Part shown: positions 1 to 6,018 of the stretch, piece by piece
Layout: every line of letters starts with the position of its first letter
How positions within the stretch are numbered: the stretch's first letter is position 1
Assembly (NCBI GenBank): GCA_043802745.1
Contig: JAZDKU010000042.1
Span: forward strand, 1 to 8,011
Direction of reading: 5' to 3'
DNA from: STD1-80 sp043802745
GTDB taxonomy: Bacteria; Patescibacteriota; Minisyncoccia; Minisyncoccales; CG1-02-41-26
Length of the DNA stretch: 8,011 nt
Translations under genes and position numbers: made by a program
The notes under the pieces: model-generated
Told to the model about the DNA's origin: nothing
Databases searched by the model: none
Seen by the model: only the letters and a program-made list of their open reading frames with translations

Positions 1-97
1 CTTGTGAATGACCTGCTTCCAATAGTGCCTCAATCCGATCGCGGTCAAACTGATTGAGATGACGAAAGGGTGGCCGTCGCTTGATTCTTTTTTTCAT
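1..97 (-). CDS. IS30-family transposase, N-terminal fragment (runs off window)
   Basis: Reading the - strand from the ATG at 97-95 gives 32 codons before the window ends. The peptide starts MKKRIKRRPPFRHLNQFDRD and continues RIEALLEAGHSQ. A basic N-terminus followed by an 'L-x-x-x-x-R-x-x-I-x-x-L-L-x-A-G-H-S-Q' segment is the start of the helix-turn-helix DNA-binding domain of IS30-type transposases, which bind the terminal repeats of the element. The DDE catalytic domain would lie outside the window, so it cannot be said whether the gene is intact. Base composition differs sharply from the neighbour: 42 of bases 1-80 are G/C, against 21 of bases 121-200. This fits a recently acquired element. 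The family call rests on the short N-terminal motif only. Confidence 0.75.
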   Translation of the reverse strand, partial: MKKRIKRRPPFRHLNQFDRDRIEALLEAGHSQ

Positions 98-1322
98 ACA
101 ACTTCATTTTACAAAGTTGCATTTCAAAAGAGAATTTTCGAGAAAATACAATAAATCAAATAATTTTAGAGCAAGCTCAAATAAGTTTGGACGAAATCGA
201 AATATTAGCAAAAATAAAGGCGAAATAATCGTTGAGTCAAAGTTTATTAATAAGTCTAACTCTCATCAAATAAGCGAAAAAATAGAGATAAAAAATACTT
301 TTTTGGATTTTGGTTTTTGCTTTGCTTTAAATAAAAATTTATCAAATAGAAATTATTCTATTCCAACGCCAATTCAAGACCAGTCAATTAGCCATATTTT
401 AAGGGGTCGGGACTTGATTGGTTTGGCCAACACCGGCACAGGTAAAACTGCGGCGTTTTTATTGCCTTTAATTGAAAAATGTTTTAGTGACAAATCAAAA
501 AAAGTTTTAATAATCGCTCCCACTCGCGAATTAGCCCAACAAATAGAAAGCGAGTTTAGAAAGTTTTCTTCACAAATGGGGCTATACTCTGCGGTTTGTG
601 TGGGTGGGGTGCCGATTTATTCGCAAATTTCTGCTTTACGGAGAAATCCTAATTTTGTTATTGGCACGCCCGGAAGGTTAAAAGACCTCAAAGATCGCAA
701 GGTGATTAATTTTTCTGCTTTTAAATTTGTAGTATTAGATGAAATTGATCGAATGCTTGATATGGGGTTTGTGCAAGAAATTAAAGCAGTTTTGGCTCAA
801 CTACCTGTTGACCGCCAGTCATTATTTTTTTCTGCTACTCTGCCAGCAAAGATTAAAGAGCTAACTAATCAGTTTTTGAAAAATCCAGTATTAATCCAAG
901 TTTCCACAGGAGACACAGCAAAAAATGTTGACCAAGACGTTGTTCGCGTTGCTGATAGCAAGAAATTTGACCGGCTTAAAGAGTTACTTGTAACTCAGGA
1001 GCTTCAAAAAGTATTAATTTTTTCTGAAACAAAAAGAGGAGTGCAAAAATTAGCTGAAGATTTGGTAAAAGATGGTTTTCGGGCTGATTCAATCCATGGC
1101 GATAAAAAGCAAACCCAGCGCCAAAGAGCTTTGTCTAAATTTAAAGAAAATCAAGTGCAAATCCTTGTGGCCACTGATGTGGCAGCTCGTGGCTTGGATA
1201 TTAGTAATATTACCCATGTTATTAACTATACTCTTCCTCGAACCTACATTGATTACATTCACAGAATCGGCCGAACTGGACGGGGAGATAAAAAAGGATT
1301 TGCTTTAACTTTTGTTAGATAA
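81..1322 (+). CDS. DEAD-box-family ATP-dependent RNA helicase, 5' end disrupted
   Basis: This superfamily 2 RNA helicase would unwind RNA duplexes, for example in ribosome assembly or mRNA decay. All core motifs are visible, numbered from the TTG at 81: Q motif PTPIQ (95-99), Walker A ANTGTGKT (116-123), PTRELAQQ (147-154), TPGR (196-199), motif II DEID (220-223), SAT (251-253), ATDVAARGLD (364-373) and HRIGRTGR (394-401). The protein ends shortly after motif VI, so there is no long C-terminal tail. Residues 16-46 are rich in R, N, S and K and resemble a worn basic N-terminal tail. There is no in-frame ATG until residue 166, inside the core. The longest reading starts at TTG 81, within antisense transposase DNA; TTG 117 is an alternative. 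The likely reason is that the IS30 element replaced the original start. The gene may be silent or may use a weak start. Motif II reads DEID, not DEAD. Confidence 0.85.
   Translation: MILFFIQLHFTKLHFKREFSRKYNKSNNFRASSNKFGRNRNISKNKGEIIVESKFINKSNSHQISEKIEIKNTFLDFGFCFALNKNLSNRNYSIPTPIQDQSISHILRGRDLIGLANTGTGKTAAFLLPLIEKCFSDKSKKVLIIAPTRELAQQIESEFRKFSSQMGLYSAVCVGGVPIYSQISALRRNPNFVIGTPGRLKDLKDRKVINFSAFKFVVLDEIDRMLDMGFVQEIKAVLAQLPVDRQSLFFSATLPAKIKELTNQFLKNPVLIQVSTGDTAKNVDQDVVRVADSKKFDRLKELLVTQELQKVLIFSETKRGVQKLAEDLVKDGFRADSIHGDKKQTQRQRALSKFKENQVQILVATDVAARGLDISNITHVINYTLPRTYIDYIHRIGRTGRGDKKGFALTFVR
99..119. repeat. 6-bp inverted repeat in front of the transposase start
   Basis: CAACTT at 99-104 and AAGTTG at 114-119 form a perfect 6-bp inverted repeat around a 9-base spacer. 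It begins one base away from the transposase ATG. It could be part of the element's terminal region or an operator-like site; the arms are too short to decide. Confidence 0.35.
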
Positions 1323-1330
1323 GCAAGCAA

Positions 1331-1366
1331 AACAAAAAACGCTTTTTTCTAAAGTGTTTTTTTGTT
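1331..1366 (+). terminator. Stem-loop terminator after the helicase gene
   Basis: AACAAAAAACGCTTT (1331-1345) can pair with AAAGTGTTTTTTTGTT (1351-1366), allowing a G-T pair and one bulged base, around a short loop. The pairing core is flanked by an A-run on the left and a T-run on the right, as in a rho-independent terminator that could work in both directions. It lies 8 bases after the helicase stop and separates that gene from rubrerythrin. Confidence 0.6.
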
Positions 1367-1371
1367 ATAAT
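1366..1371 (+). promoter_or_regulatory. Candidate -10 box of the rubrerythrin promoter
   Basis: A perfect TATAAT lies 17 bases before the rubrerythrin ATG, directly after the terminator stem, which would give a very short leader. The position 17 bases upstream is only a T-run, so no convincing -35 hexamer is visible. A promoter is expected here because the preceding gene is terminated. Confidence 0.45.
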
Positions 1372-1388
1372 AACTAAATAAAAAATAT

Positions 1389-1946
1389 ATGCAAAAAACA
1401 CAACAAAATTTACTCAAGGCCATTGCGGGTGAGTCAATGGCGAGAAATAAATATACTTACTACGCAGAGATTGCCATGAAAGAGGGCTTGGTGTGGGTGG
1501 CTAAAGTTTTTGAAGAAACAGCGGATAATGAAAGGGTGCACGCCAAAGAAGAATTAGAAAAAATTACTAACATAGTGGAAATGACCAATGCTTACGATAT
1601 TCACCCCCTAGCTACAACTTTGGAAAATTTAAAAAATGCTGCTTTTGGGGAAAAATATGAGTGGGGCACTATGTATCCTAACTTTGAGCAAGAGGCCAGA
1701 GATGAGGGAAAAATAGAAATCGCTGATTTTTTTAAAGAAATCGCCGAAGTCGAGGAGAAGCATGAAGAAAGATACAATATCTTAGCTGGGCTTTTGGAGA
1801 GCGGAAAAATGTTTGAATCAGAAAAAGAAATAGAGTGGAAATGTTTAAATTGTGGCTATATCCACAAAGGCAAATCCGCCCCAGATAAATGCCCAGTATG
1901 CGCCAAGCCCCAAGGCTGGTATATGCCCTTGGGCATTGTGAGATAA
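1389..1946 (+). CDS. Rubrerythrin
   Basis: Rubrerythrin is a cytoplasmic non-haem iron protein that reduces hydrogen peroxide, protecting anaerobic or micro-aerobic cells. The 185-aa product has the full two-domain layout. The ferritin-like four-helix domain carries the di-iron ligand pattern E15, E48-x-x-H51, E88/E91 and E122-x-x-H125. The C-terminal rubredoxin domain has C152-x-x-C155-G-Y and C168-P-x-C171, which bind one Fe and pass electrons to the di-iron site. Length matches classical rubrerythrin. The start is the first ATG, and the residues after it (QQNLLKAIAGES) fit the family N-terminus. No Shine-Dalgarno sequence is present. A terminator and a TATAAT box precede it, so it is probably the first gene of the unit reaching to 3240. 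The electron donor is not encoded nearby. Confidence 0.95.
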   Translation: MQKTQQNLLKAIAGESMARNKYTYYAEIAMKEGLVWVAKVFEETADNERVHAKEELEKITNIVEMTNAYDIHPLATTLENLKNAAFGEKYEWGTMYPNFEQEARDEGKIEIADFFKEIAEVEEKHEERYNILAGLLESGKMFESEKEIEWKCLNCGYIHKGKSAPDKCPVCAKPQGWYMPLGIVR

Positions 1947-1961
1947 AGCTAAATAATATTT

Positions 1962-2330
1962 ATGGAAGAAAAAAATAAATTTTTAGATGAGTATCAAAAG
2001 TTTTGCCAATGGAGTGCCCTGCCTCCGGGGGAAGAAATAGACAAAGAAAAAGAAATTATGTGGTGGGGTTTGGGCGTGGCTGGGGAGGCTGGGGACATTG
2101 CTGGGTGTATTAAAAAAACCGTTGGCCACAAAAATGACCAAACCGAGGGTATAAAAGAAAATTTAGGCGATACTTTGTGGTATATTGCTATGATTTGTAA
2201 TTTTTATGGCTGGACCCTAGAGGAGGTTATTGAGGGAAATATAGAAAAAGTAAAAAAGAGATACCCCAATGGCTTTGATTATAAAATAGCCCAAAGAGGT
2301 GGCACCAGAACCGACTGGAACGAAAAATAA
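1962..2330 (+). CDS. MazG-like nucleotide pyrophosphohydrolase
   Basis: This is a 122-aa all-alpha NTP pyrophosphohydrolase domain protein of the MazG type. Such enzymes hydrolyse (d)NTPs to NMP and pyrophosphate and often clear non-canonical or damaged nucleotides. The signature region is GLGVAGEAGD (36-45) followed by KENLGDTLWY (65-74), and the C-terminal segment ends in VKKRYPNGFD. The usual Mg-binding set is two acidic pairs, E-x-x-E and E-x-x-D. Here the corresponding residues appear to be E42, D45, N67 and D70, with E66 next to N67, so two ligands are conservatively changed or shifted. It is a single-domain short form rather than the two-domain E. coli MazG. It lies 15 bases after rubrerythrin and 2 bases before the VTT gene, so it is likely co-transcribed. 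The substrate is unknown. Confidence 0.85.
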   Translation: MEEKNKFLDEYQKFCQWSALPPGEEIDKEKEIMWWGLGVAGEAGDIAGCIKKTVGHKNDQTEGIKENLGDTLWYIAMICNFYGWTLEEVIEGNIEKVKKRYPNGFDYKIAQRGGTRTDWNEK

Positions 2331-2332
2331 CC

Positions 2333-3031
2333 ATGAAGCATCTCGAGAAAATTATTAGTTTTTATTCAAGGCAGAGATTTTGGATTTTATTAGCTTTGTC
2401 TGCTGTAGTGCTTTTTCTGATTTTTTTGCCGTTACTATTTTTTACTCCTATTGCTAAAATTTTTACTGACCCAGCTGGGTTTAAAGCTGTGGCCCTTTCT
2501 TATGGAGAGTGGGCTATGACTGTTTATGTTGTTCTGGGCATTTTTGCGATTATGGTGCCAACATTGCCCAATGAAATTGTTTCAATTGCTGGGGGAATTA
2601 TTTTTGGTTTTTGGATAGCATTTTTATTGGGATTGCTTGTTCGAGTTATTGGCTCAAGCATTAACTATTGGATAGGAACGCGCATTAGAAAAGGGATATA
2701 TTTAAAACTAATAAATGAAAAAGAAAAAGAAAAGTTAAGGATATATACAGAAAAAATCGGCTGGCAGACTGCCTTTATCGCTCGTTTTCTGCCAAGCGCG
2801 GATACTGATTTGATTGCTTTTGTCGCTGGCATGGCAAAAATGAATTATTGGAAGTTTATTCTCGCGTCCTTTTTAGGAATGCTAGCTCCGCTAGCTCTTG
2901 CTATTTATGTTGGGGCATCTTTGTTAAAAGGAAAATCTTTATTTATTGTTTTAATTGTTTTTTATGCGGTGGGTATGCTTTTAGCGCCCAAAATCATTAA
3001 AAACTTTTCAAAAATAAAATGGAGAAAATAA
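2333..3031 (+). CDS. VTT-domain (DedA/TVP38-type) integral membrane protein
   Basis: This 232-aa polytopic inner-membrane protein belongs to the VTT/SNARE-associated (DedA, TVP38/TMEM64) superfamily, whose members are linked to lipid scrambling and envelope homeostasis. Hydrophobic segments are at about 16-38, 60-78, 82-115, 174-198 and 202-220. The family core is recognisable: a conserved P-N-E followed by S-I-A-G-G-I-I-F-G (85-92), the loop with IARFLPSADTD (149-159), and the FVAGMAKM segment (163-170) before the next membrane helix. A charged stretch at 127-141 (many K and E) lies between the two halves and is probably cytoplasmic. The start ATG is 2 bases after the MazG-like gene, and the 3' end overlaps the DUF1653 gene by 13 bases. 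The exact substrate cannot be told from sequence. Confidence 0.85.
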   Translation: MKHLEKIISFYSRQRFWILLALSAVVLFLIFLPLLFFTPIAKIFTDPAGFKAVALSYGEWAMTVYVVLGIFAIMVPTLPNEIVSIAGGIIFGFWIAFLLGLLVRVIGSSINYWIGTRIRKGIYLKLINEKEKEKLRIYTEKIGWQTAFIARFLPSADTDLIAFVAGMAKMNYWKFILASFLGMLAPLALAIYVGASLLKGKSLFIVLIVFYAVGMLLAPKIIKNFSKIKWRK

Positions 3032-3240
3032 AGTTAGGGAAATATCAGCATTACAAAGGGAATTTTTATAAGGTGCTTGGCATAGCAAAACACAGCGAAA
3101 CTTTGGAGGATTTTGTGGTCTATAAGGCGCTTTATGGCGAAGAAGATTTATGGGTTAGGCCAAAAGAAATGTTTCTTGCGCAAGTTGAGGTAAATGGCCA
3201 AAAGGTTCCGAGGTTTAGATTTGTTGGAAAAGAGTTATAA
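3019..3240 (+). CDS. DUF1653 family protein
   Basis: This small 73-aa soluble protein has the full DUF1653 signature: GKYQHYKGN (7-15), then the hydrophobic-HSET stretch (VLGIAKHSET, 19-28), VVYKALYG (33-40), the LWVRP block (44-48) with MFL, and a C-terminal VPRFRFVG. The family is widespread in bacteria and its biochemical role is unknown; it is too small to hold much beyond one beta-rich fold. The start ATG lies inside the last codons of the VTT gene, in another frame, so the two are probably translationally coupled. It is the last gene of the rubrerythrin unit. A TATAAT sequence straddles its stop codon (3236-3241). Confidence 0.88.
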   Translation: MEKIKLGKYQHYKGNFYKVLGIAKHSETLEDFVVYKALYGEEDLWVRPKEMFLAQVEVNGQKVPRFRFVGKEL

Positions 3241-3241
3241 T
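3214..3241 (+). promoter_or_regulatory. Weak promoter candidate before the cupredoxin unit
   Basis: TTTAGA (3214-3219), a 16-base spacer and a perfect TATAAT (3236-3241) would start transcription near 3248, just ahead of the 26-codon ORF and the cupredoxin gene. The -35 match is only 4 of 6, and TATAAT-like strings are common in AT-rich DNA. Confidence 0.25.
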
Positions 3242-3255
3242 AAAAATACCACGAT

Positions 3256-3336
3256 ATGCAAATACCGATTATTTTTGGAAAACCAATTCAAGTGTGGCCG
3301 GGAATGATTCTGGCTGTGTTGTCAATTAAAGAATAA
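3256..3336 (+). CDS. Possible 26-aa peptide or remnant of a membrane protein gene
   Basis: A short ATG-to-TAA ORF fills most of the 102-base spacer between the DUF1653 and cupredoxin genes. It encodes MQIPIIFGKPIQVWPGMILA followed by VLSIKE. The hydrophobic pattern with a GKP-x-x-x-W-x-G motif looks like the first residues of a small multi-pass membrane protein that stops early. It could be a leftover of a deleted gene, a genuine micropeptide or leader, or chance. It has no Shine-Dalgarno sequence. No function is assigned. Confidence 0.3.
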   Translation: MQIPIIFGKPIQVWPGMILAVLSIKE

Positions 3337-3342
3337 AAATTT

Positions 3343-3777
3343 ATGAACAAGATTTCTATTGTAGTTATAATTTTAGTGTTAGTTATTTTGGCTGGGGGAA
3401 TTTATTATTTCTCCGCTTCTAAAAAAGCTCCAGTAGTTCGAGCAACGAATAACTTGCCAGCAGCAAACAACACTCCTACTCCAGAAATTAGCCCAGCGTT
3501 GCCAACAGCCTCAACAACCGAGCCAACAGCTCAAGTTACGGAAGTGGTTATTAAAAAGCTTGCTTTTGAGCCAGCCCAGGTGCAAGTAAAAATTGGCGAG
3601 GAAGTAAAATGGACAAATCAAGATTCAGAAAACCACACAGTTATGGGAGATGGTTTTGGGAGCCAGCAATTAACCAAGGGCCAAAGCTTCTCGCGTGCTT
3701 TTGGCGAGGCTGGCAGTTTTAATTATCATTGTTCCCTTCACCCCTCAATGACTGGCAAGATAATTGTTAGTCCCTAA
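3343..3777 (+). CDS. Membrane-anchored plastocyanin-like cupredoxin
   Basis: This 144-aa blue-copper-type protein is probably tethered outside the cytoplasmic membrane. Residues 4-23 form a single hydrophobic helix without a lipobox cysteine, so it is an uncleaved anchor or a signal peptide. A low-complexity linker rich in P, T, A and N (about 30-65) follows. The cupredoxin domain (about 66-144) has VVIKKLAFEPAQVQVKIGEE and VKWTNQDSENHT at its front. The type 1 copper ligands are all present: H98, C130, H133 and M136 in C-S-L-H-P-S-M. Such proteins carry electrons or bind copper; no partner oxidase or reductase is nearby, so the role is open. It is followed after 3 bases by the AlkD-like gene. 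The start has no Shine-Dalgarno sequence and is preceded by AAAAATTT. Confidence 0.92.
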   Translation: MNKISIVVIILVLVILAGGIYYFSASKKAPVVRATNNLPAANNTPTPEISPALPTASTTEPTAQVTEVVIKKLAFEPAQVQVKIGEEVKWTNQDSENHTVMGDGFGSQQLTKGQSFSRAFGEAGSFNYHCSLHPSMTGKIIVSP

Positions 3778-3780
3778 TTT

Positions 3781-4467
3781 ATGAATTGCCAAGAGGTTGT
3801 TAAAAAATTAAAGCAGAAAGCTAATGCTAAAAATGTGGAGGGTATGGCGAGGTTTGGCATTTGTTCTAAAAATACTTTGGGGGTTTCTATGCTAACTTTG
3901 CGATTAATGGCCAAAGAAATTGGCAAAGACCATAAATTAGCTTTAGAGCTTTGGCAAACAGGAATCCATGAAGCTCGTATTTTGGCTGGGTTAATTGATG
4001 TGCCTACCCTTGTGACAAAAAAGCAAATAGATTCTTGGGCAAATGATTTTGATTCTTGGGACGTATGTGACCAGGTTTGTATGAACTTGTTTGATAAAAC
4101 TTTGTTTGCTTTTGAGAAAGCTAAAGAGTATAGCCAGAAAAATAAAGAATTTGTTAGGCGAACTGGCTTTGCTTTAATGGCGTCTTTGGCGGTTCACGAT
4201 AAAAAAGCCAAAGATAGCCAATTTGCAGAATTTTTTCCATATATTATTAAAGCCTCAACAGACGAACGAAACTTTGTGAAAAAAGCAGTTAACTGGGCCT
4301 TGCGCCAAATCGGCAAACGAAATTTAAACTTAAGAAAGCAAGCTATTAAAGTTGCCAAAGAAATCCAAAAATCCGCCAGCGGGCGGAGCAGCAAAACCGC
4401 CAAATGGATTACTAACGACGCTCTACGAGAACTAACCAGCCAAGCAATCCAAAAAAGATTGAAATAA
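3781..4467 (+). CDS. AlkD-like DNA alkylation repair protein
   Basis: This 228-aa all-helical HEAT-like repeat protein belongs to the AlkD/AlkC DNA alkylation repair family. These are glycosylases that remove bulky or positively charged N3- and N7-alkylpurines without flipping the base. Key features line up with AlkD: the DSWDVCDQV segment with W93, D94 and D97 (catalytic Asp region), R126 in FVRRTGFAL, and W172 in AVNWALRQIGKRN near the DNA-contacting surface. The N-terminal part has the GVS-x-x-x-LR segment (34-41) typical of the family. Length matches. The gene begins 3 bases after the cupredoxin stop and ends 26 bases before the infB start. Residues 198-203 (SASGRS) are encoded by a GC-rich palindrome that looks inserted, just before the conserved SKTAKWITNDALREL end. 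Activity cannot be judged from sequence alone. Confidence 0.88.
   Translation: MNCQEVVKKLKQKANAKNVEGMARFGICSKNTLGVSMLTLRLMAKEIGKDHKLALELWQTGIHEARILAGLIDVPTLVTKKQIDSWANDFDSWDVCDQVCMNLFDKTLFAFEKAKEYSQKNKEFVRRTGFALMASLAVHDKKAKDSQFAEFFPYIIKASTDERNFVKKAVNWALRQIGKRNLNLRKQAIKVAKEIQKSASGRSSKTAKWITNDALRELTSQAIQKRLK
4372..4387. repeat. GC-rich 16-bp palindrome inside the AlkD-like gene
   Basis: TCCGCC (4372-4377) and GGCGGA (4382-4387) are perfect reverse complements around AGCG. The unit is in frame and encodes S198-A-S-G-R202. Its all-GC core contrasts with the surrounding AT-rich coding sequence. It has the form of a small dispersed palindromic (REP-like) element; only one copy is in this window, so dispersal is inferred. 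Confidence 0.55.
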
Positions 4468-4468
4468 C

Positions 4469-4499
4469 TGTCATAATGGGTTATTATTCCATTATGACA
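4469..4499 (+). promoter_or_regulatory. 11-bp perfect inverted repeat covering the infB start codon
   Basis: TGTCATAATGG (4469-4479) is the exact reverse complement of CCATTATGACA (4489-4499), separated by 9 bases. The right arm contains the infB ATG (4494-4496); the left arm contains an upstream in-frame ATG (4476). In mRNA this would fold into a hairpin that hides the start codon, and as DNA it could be an operator. No T-run follows, so it is not a terminator. The AlkD-like stop ends one base before the repeat, so a terminating ribosome could open it. Confidence 0.5.
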
Positions 4500-5996
4500 A
4501 ATGAAATAGAAAACAAGGAAATAAAACAGCCAGTAGTGGTGGTGATGGGGCATGTTGACCACGGCAAGTCATCGCTCTTGGAAGCCATAAGAGAGGATTT
4601 TGTTATTTGCGCTAAAGAGTCAGGTGGCATTACCCAGCATATTGGAGCCTATGAAGTGACTGTGCCCTCAGCTGACGGGGATCGCAAAATCACTTTTATT
4701 GACACTCCGGGGCATGAAGCTTTTTCAGCTATGAGGCAAAGGGGCGCTAAGGTGGCAGACATTGCTATCTTGGTGGTGGACGCATCCGAAGGTGTTAAAG
4801 ACCAAACAAAAGAAGCCATAAAATTTATCAAAACAGCCAGCATTCCTATGCTAGTAGCTTTTAATAAAATTGATAAACCCGGGGTTGATGTTGAAAAAGT
4901 AAAACAGCAATTGTCGCAAGTGGATGTTTTAACTGAATCATGGGGCGGGAAAGTTCTTTCCGTTAAAGTGTCAGCTAAAATGAAGCAAGGCATAAAAGAG
5001 CTTTTAGAAACAGTTTTATTAATTGCGGAAATGGAAGAATTAAAAGCTGATTTGACAGCTAAGCCAGAAGGCACGGTTATTGAAAGCTCTTTGGACGCGA
5101 AAAAGGGCGCTATTGCTACTTTGGTTTTAGAAAAAGGTGTTTTAAAAGTAGGAGATGTTTTAGGAACAAACACAGCTTTTGGGAAAATAAAAAGATTGTT
5201 AAATTTTCAAAACAAAGAAATTGCTGAAGTTTTACCAGGCCAGCCATGTCGCATTTTAGGGTTTGAGATTCCTCCAGTTGTGGGGGAGGTGGCTGTTGTT
5301 TATGAATGTTTGGATAGGGCAAAAAATAGTTTGGCAATTAAGGCTGATAAGATTCAAGAGCAAAGAGCAACAGACGAAGAAAAAAAGATTTTTAATGTTG
5401 TTGTCAAAGCTGATGTTCATGGTTCATTGGAAGCAGTGGAGCATGTTTTATCAAGCATTCCTTGTGATAAAGTTGGCTTAAATGTATTAAGATATAGCGT
5501 GGGTGACATTACTTCAGCTGATGTGAGAGAAGCAGAAAGTTCCAATGGAGCTATATTTGGCTTTAGAGTAAAAGTGGATGAATCAACCAAGCAATTTGCT
5601 AGGCAGAAAAGAGTTAAAATAAAAACATTTGAAGTGATTTATGAAATGGTGCAAGAGGCTAGACAAGAAATGCTTTTAGTGCTGGCTCCAGAAACCAAAA
5701 GAATTGACTTATCTCAATTAAAAATTATTGCTTATTTCAAAAAAGCCAAAGACACGCAAATTATCGGGGGTAAAGTTTTAGAAGGAGAATTTACTAAAAA
5801 TACAATGGTTGAAGTGTTTAGAAATGATGAAATGGTTGGTCGTGGCAGAATAAAAAGCTTGGAGAGGGAAAAAAAAGAGGTTGGCAAGGCTGTGAAGGGC
5901 CAGGAGGTTGGCATGATGTTTGCTGGGGATGTTAAAATTGAAATAGATGATATTTTGAAAATTTATCGTGAGGAGAAACAAAAAGGAACACTGTAG
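4494..5996 (+). CDS. infB: Translation initiation factor IF-2, short form
   Basis: IF-2 is the GTPase that delivers initiator tRNA to the 30S subunit and promotes subunit joining. Numbered from ATG 4494 (500 aa), the G motifs are all intact: G1 GHVDHGKS (19-26), G2 GGITQHIGAY with T47, G3 DTPGH (70-74), G4 NKID (124-127) and G5 SAK (162-164). They are followed by the beta-barrel domain II, the IF-2-specific domain III (around IFNVVVKADVHGSLEAV) and the C-terminal barrel with the KDTQIIGGKVLEGEF block that contacts formyl-Met-tRNA. The long N-terminal extension and IF2N domain of E. coli IF-2 (890 aa) are missing, as in other reduced genomes. An in-frame ATG at 4476 would add six residues (MGYYSI), but 4494 gives a more typical start. 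rbfA follows after 22 bases, a common bacterial pairing. Confidence 0.96.
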   Translation: MTNEIENKEIKQPVVVVMGHVDHGKSSLLEAIREDFVICAKESGGITQHIGAYEVTVPSADGDRKITFIDTPGHEAFSAMRQRGAKVADIAILVVDASEGVKDQTKEAIKFIKTASIPMLVAFNKIDKPGVDVEKVKQQLSQVDVLTESWGGKVLSVKVSAKMKQGIKELLETVLLIAEMEELKADLTAKPEGTVIESSLDAKKGAIATLVLEKGVLKVGDVLGTNTAFGKIKRLLNFQNKEIAEVLPGQPCRILGFEIPPVVGEVAVVYECLDRAKNSLAIKADKIQEQRATDEEKKIFNVVVKADVHGSLEAVEHVLSSIPCDKVGLNVLRYSVGDITSADVREAESSNGAIFGFRVKVDESTKQFARQKRVKIKTFEVIYEMVQEARQEMLLVLAPETKRIDLSQLKIIAYFKKAKDTQIIGGKVLEGEFTKNTMVEVFRNDEMVGRGRIKSLEREKKEVGKAVKGQEVGMMFAGDVKIEIDDILKIYREEKQKGTL

Positions 5997-6018
5997 GAAA
6001 GAATTAAGAATCAAGATT

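Larger units (their letters stand above)
1..125 (-). mobile_element. Partial IS30-like insertion sequence, upstream end
   Basis: The element covers the transposase start and its short upstream region. Its outer boundary lies before the first helicase-like residues, roughly at 114-135, so the right-hand coordinate is approximate. The stretch AAGTTGCATTTCAAA at 114-128 is the best candidate for part of the terminal repeat, but the other end is not in the window, so the repeat pair and the target-site duplication cannot be verified. Confidence 0.55.

Noticed and set aside
1909..1933. Inverted repeat CCCAAGG / CCTTGGG near the end of rubrerythrin
   Set aside because: It is inside the coding region for conserved C-terminal residues and has no T-run after it, so a terminator or regulatory role is not supported.
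3319..3347. TTGTCA as a -35 box for the cupredoxin gene
   Set aside because: The matching -10 position falls on the start codon itself, so it cannot serve that gene.
4649..5173. Long minus-strand ORF of 174 aa inside infB, with further opposite-strand ORFs at 4194-4562, 5778-6119 and 7391-7795
   Set aside because: They lie opposite well-supported genes (infB, the AlkD-like gene, rbfA, the nuclease-like gene), show no recognisable domain, and have the composition expected of the complement of AT-rich coding DNA.
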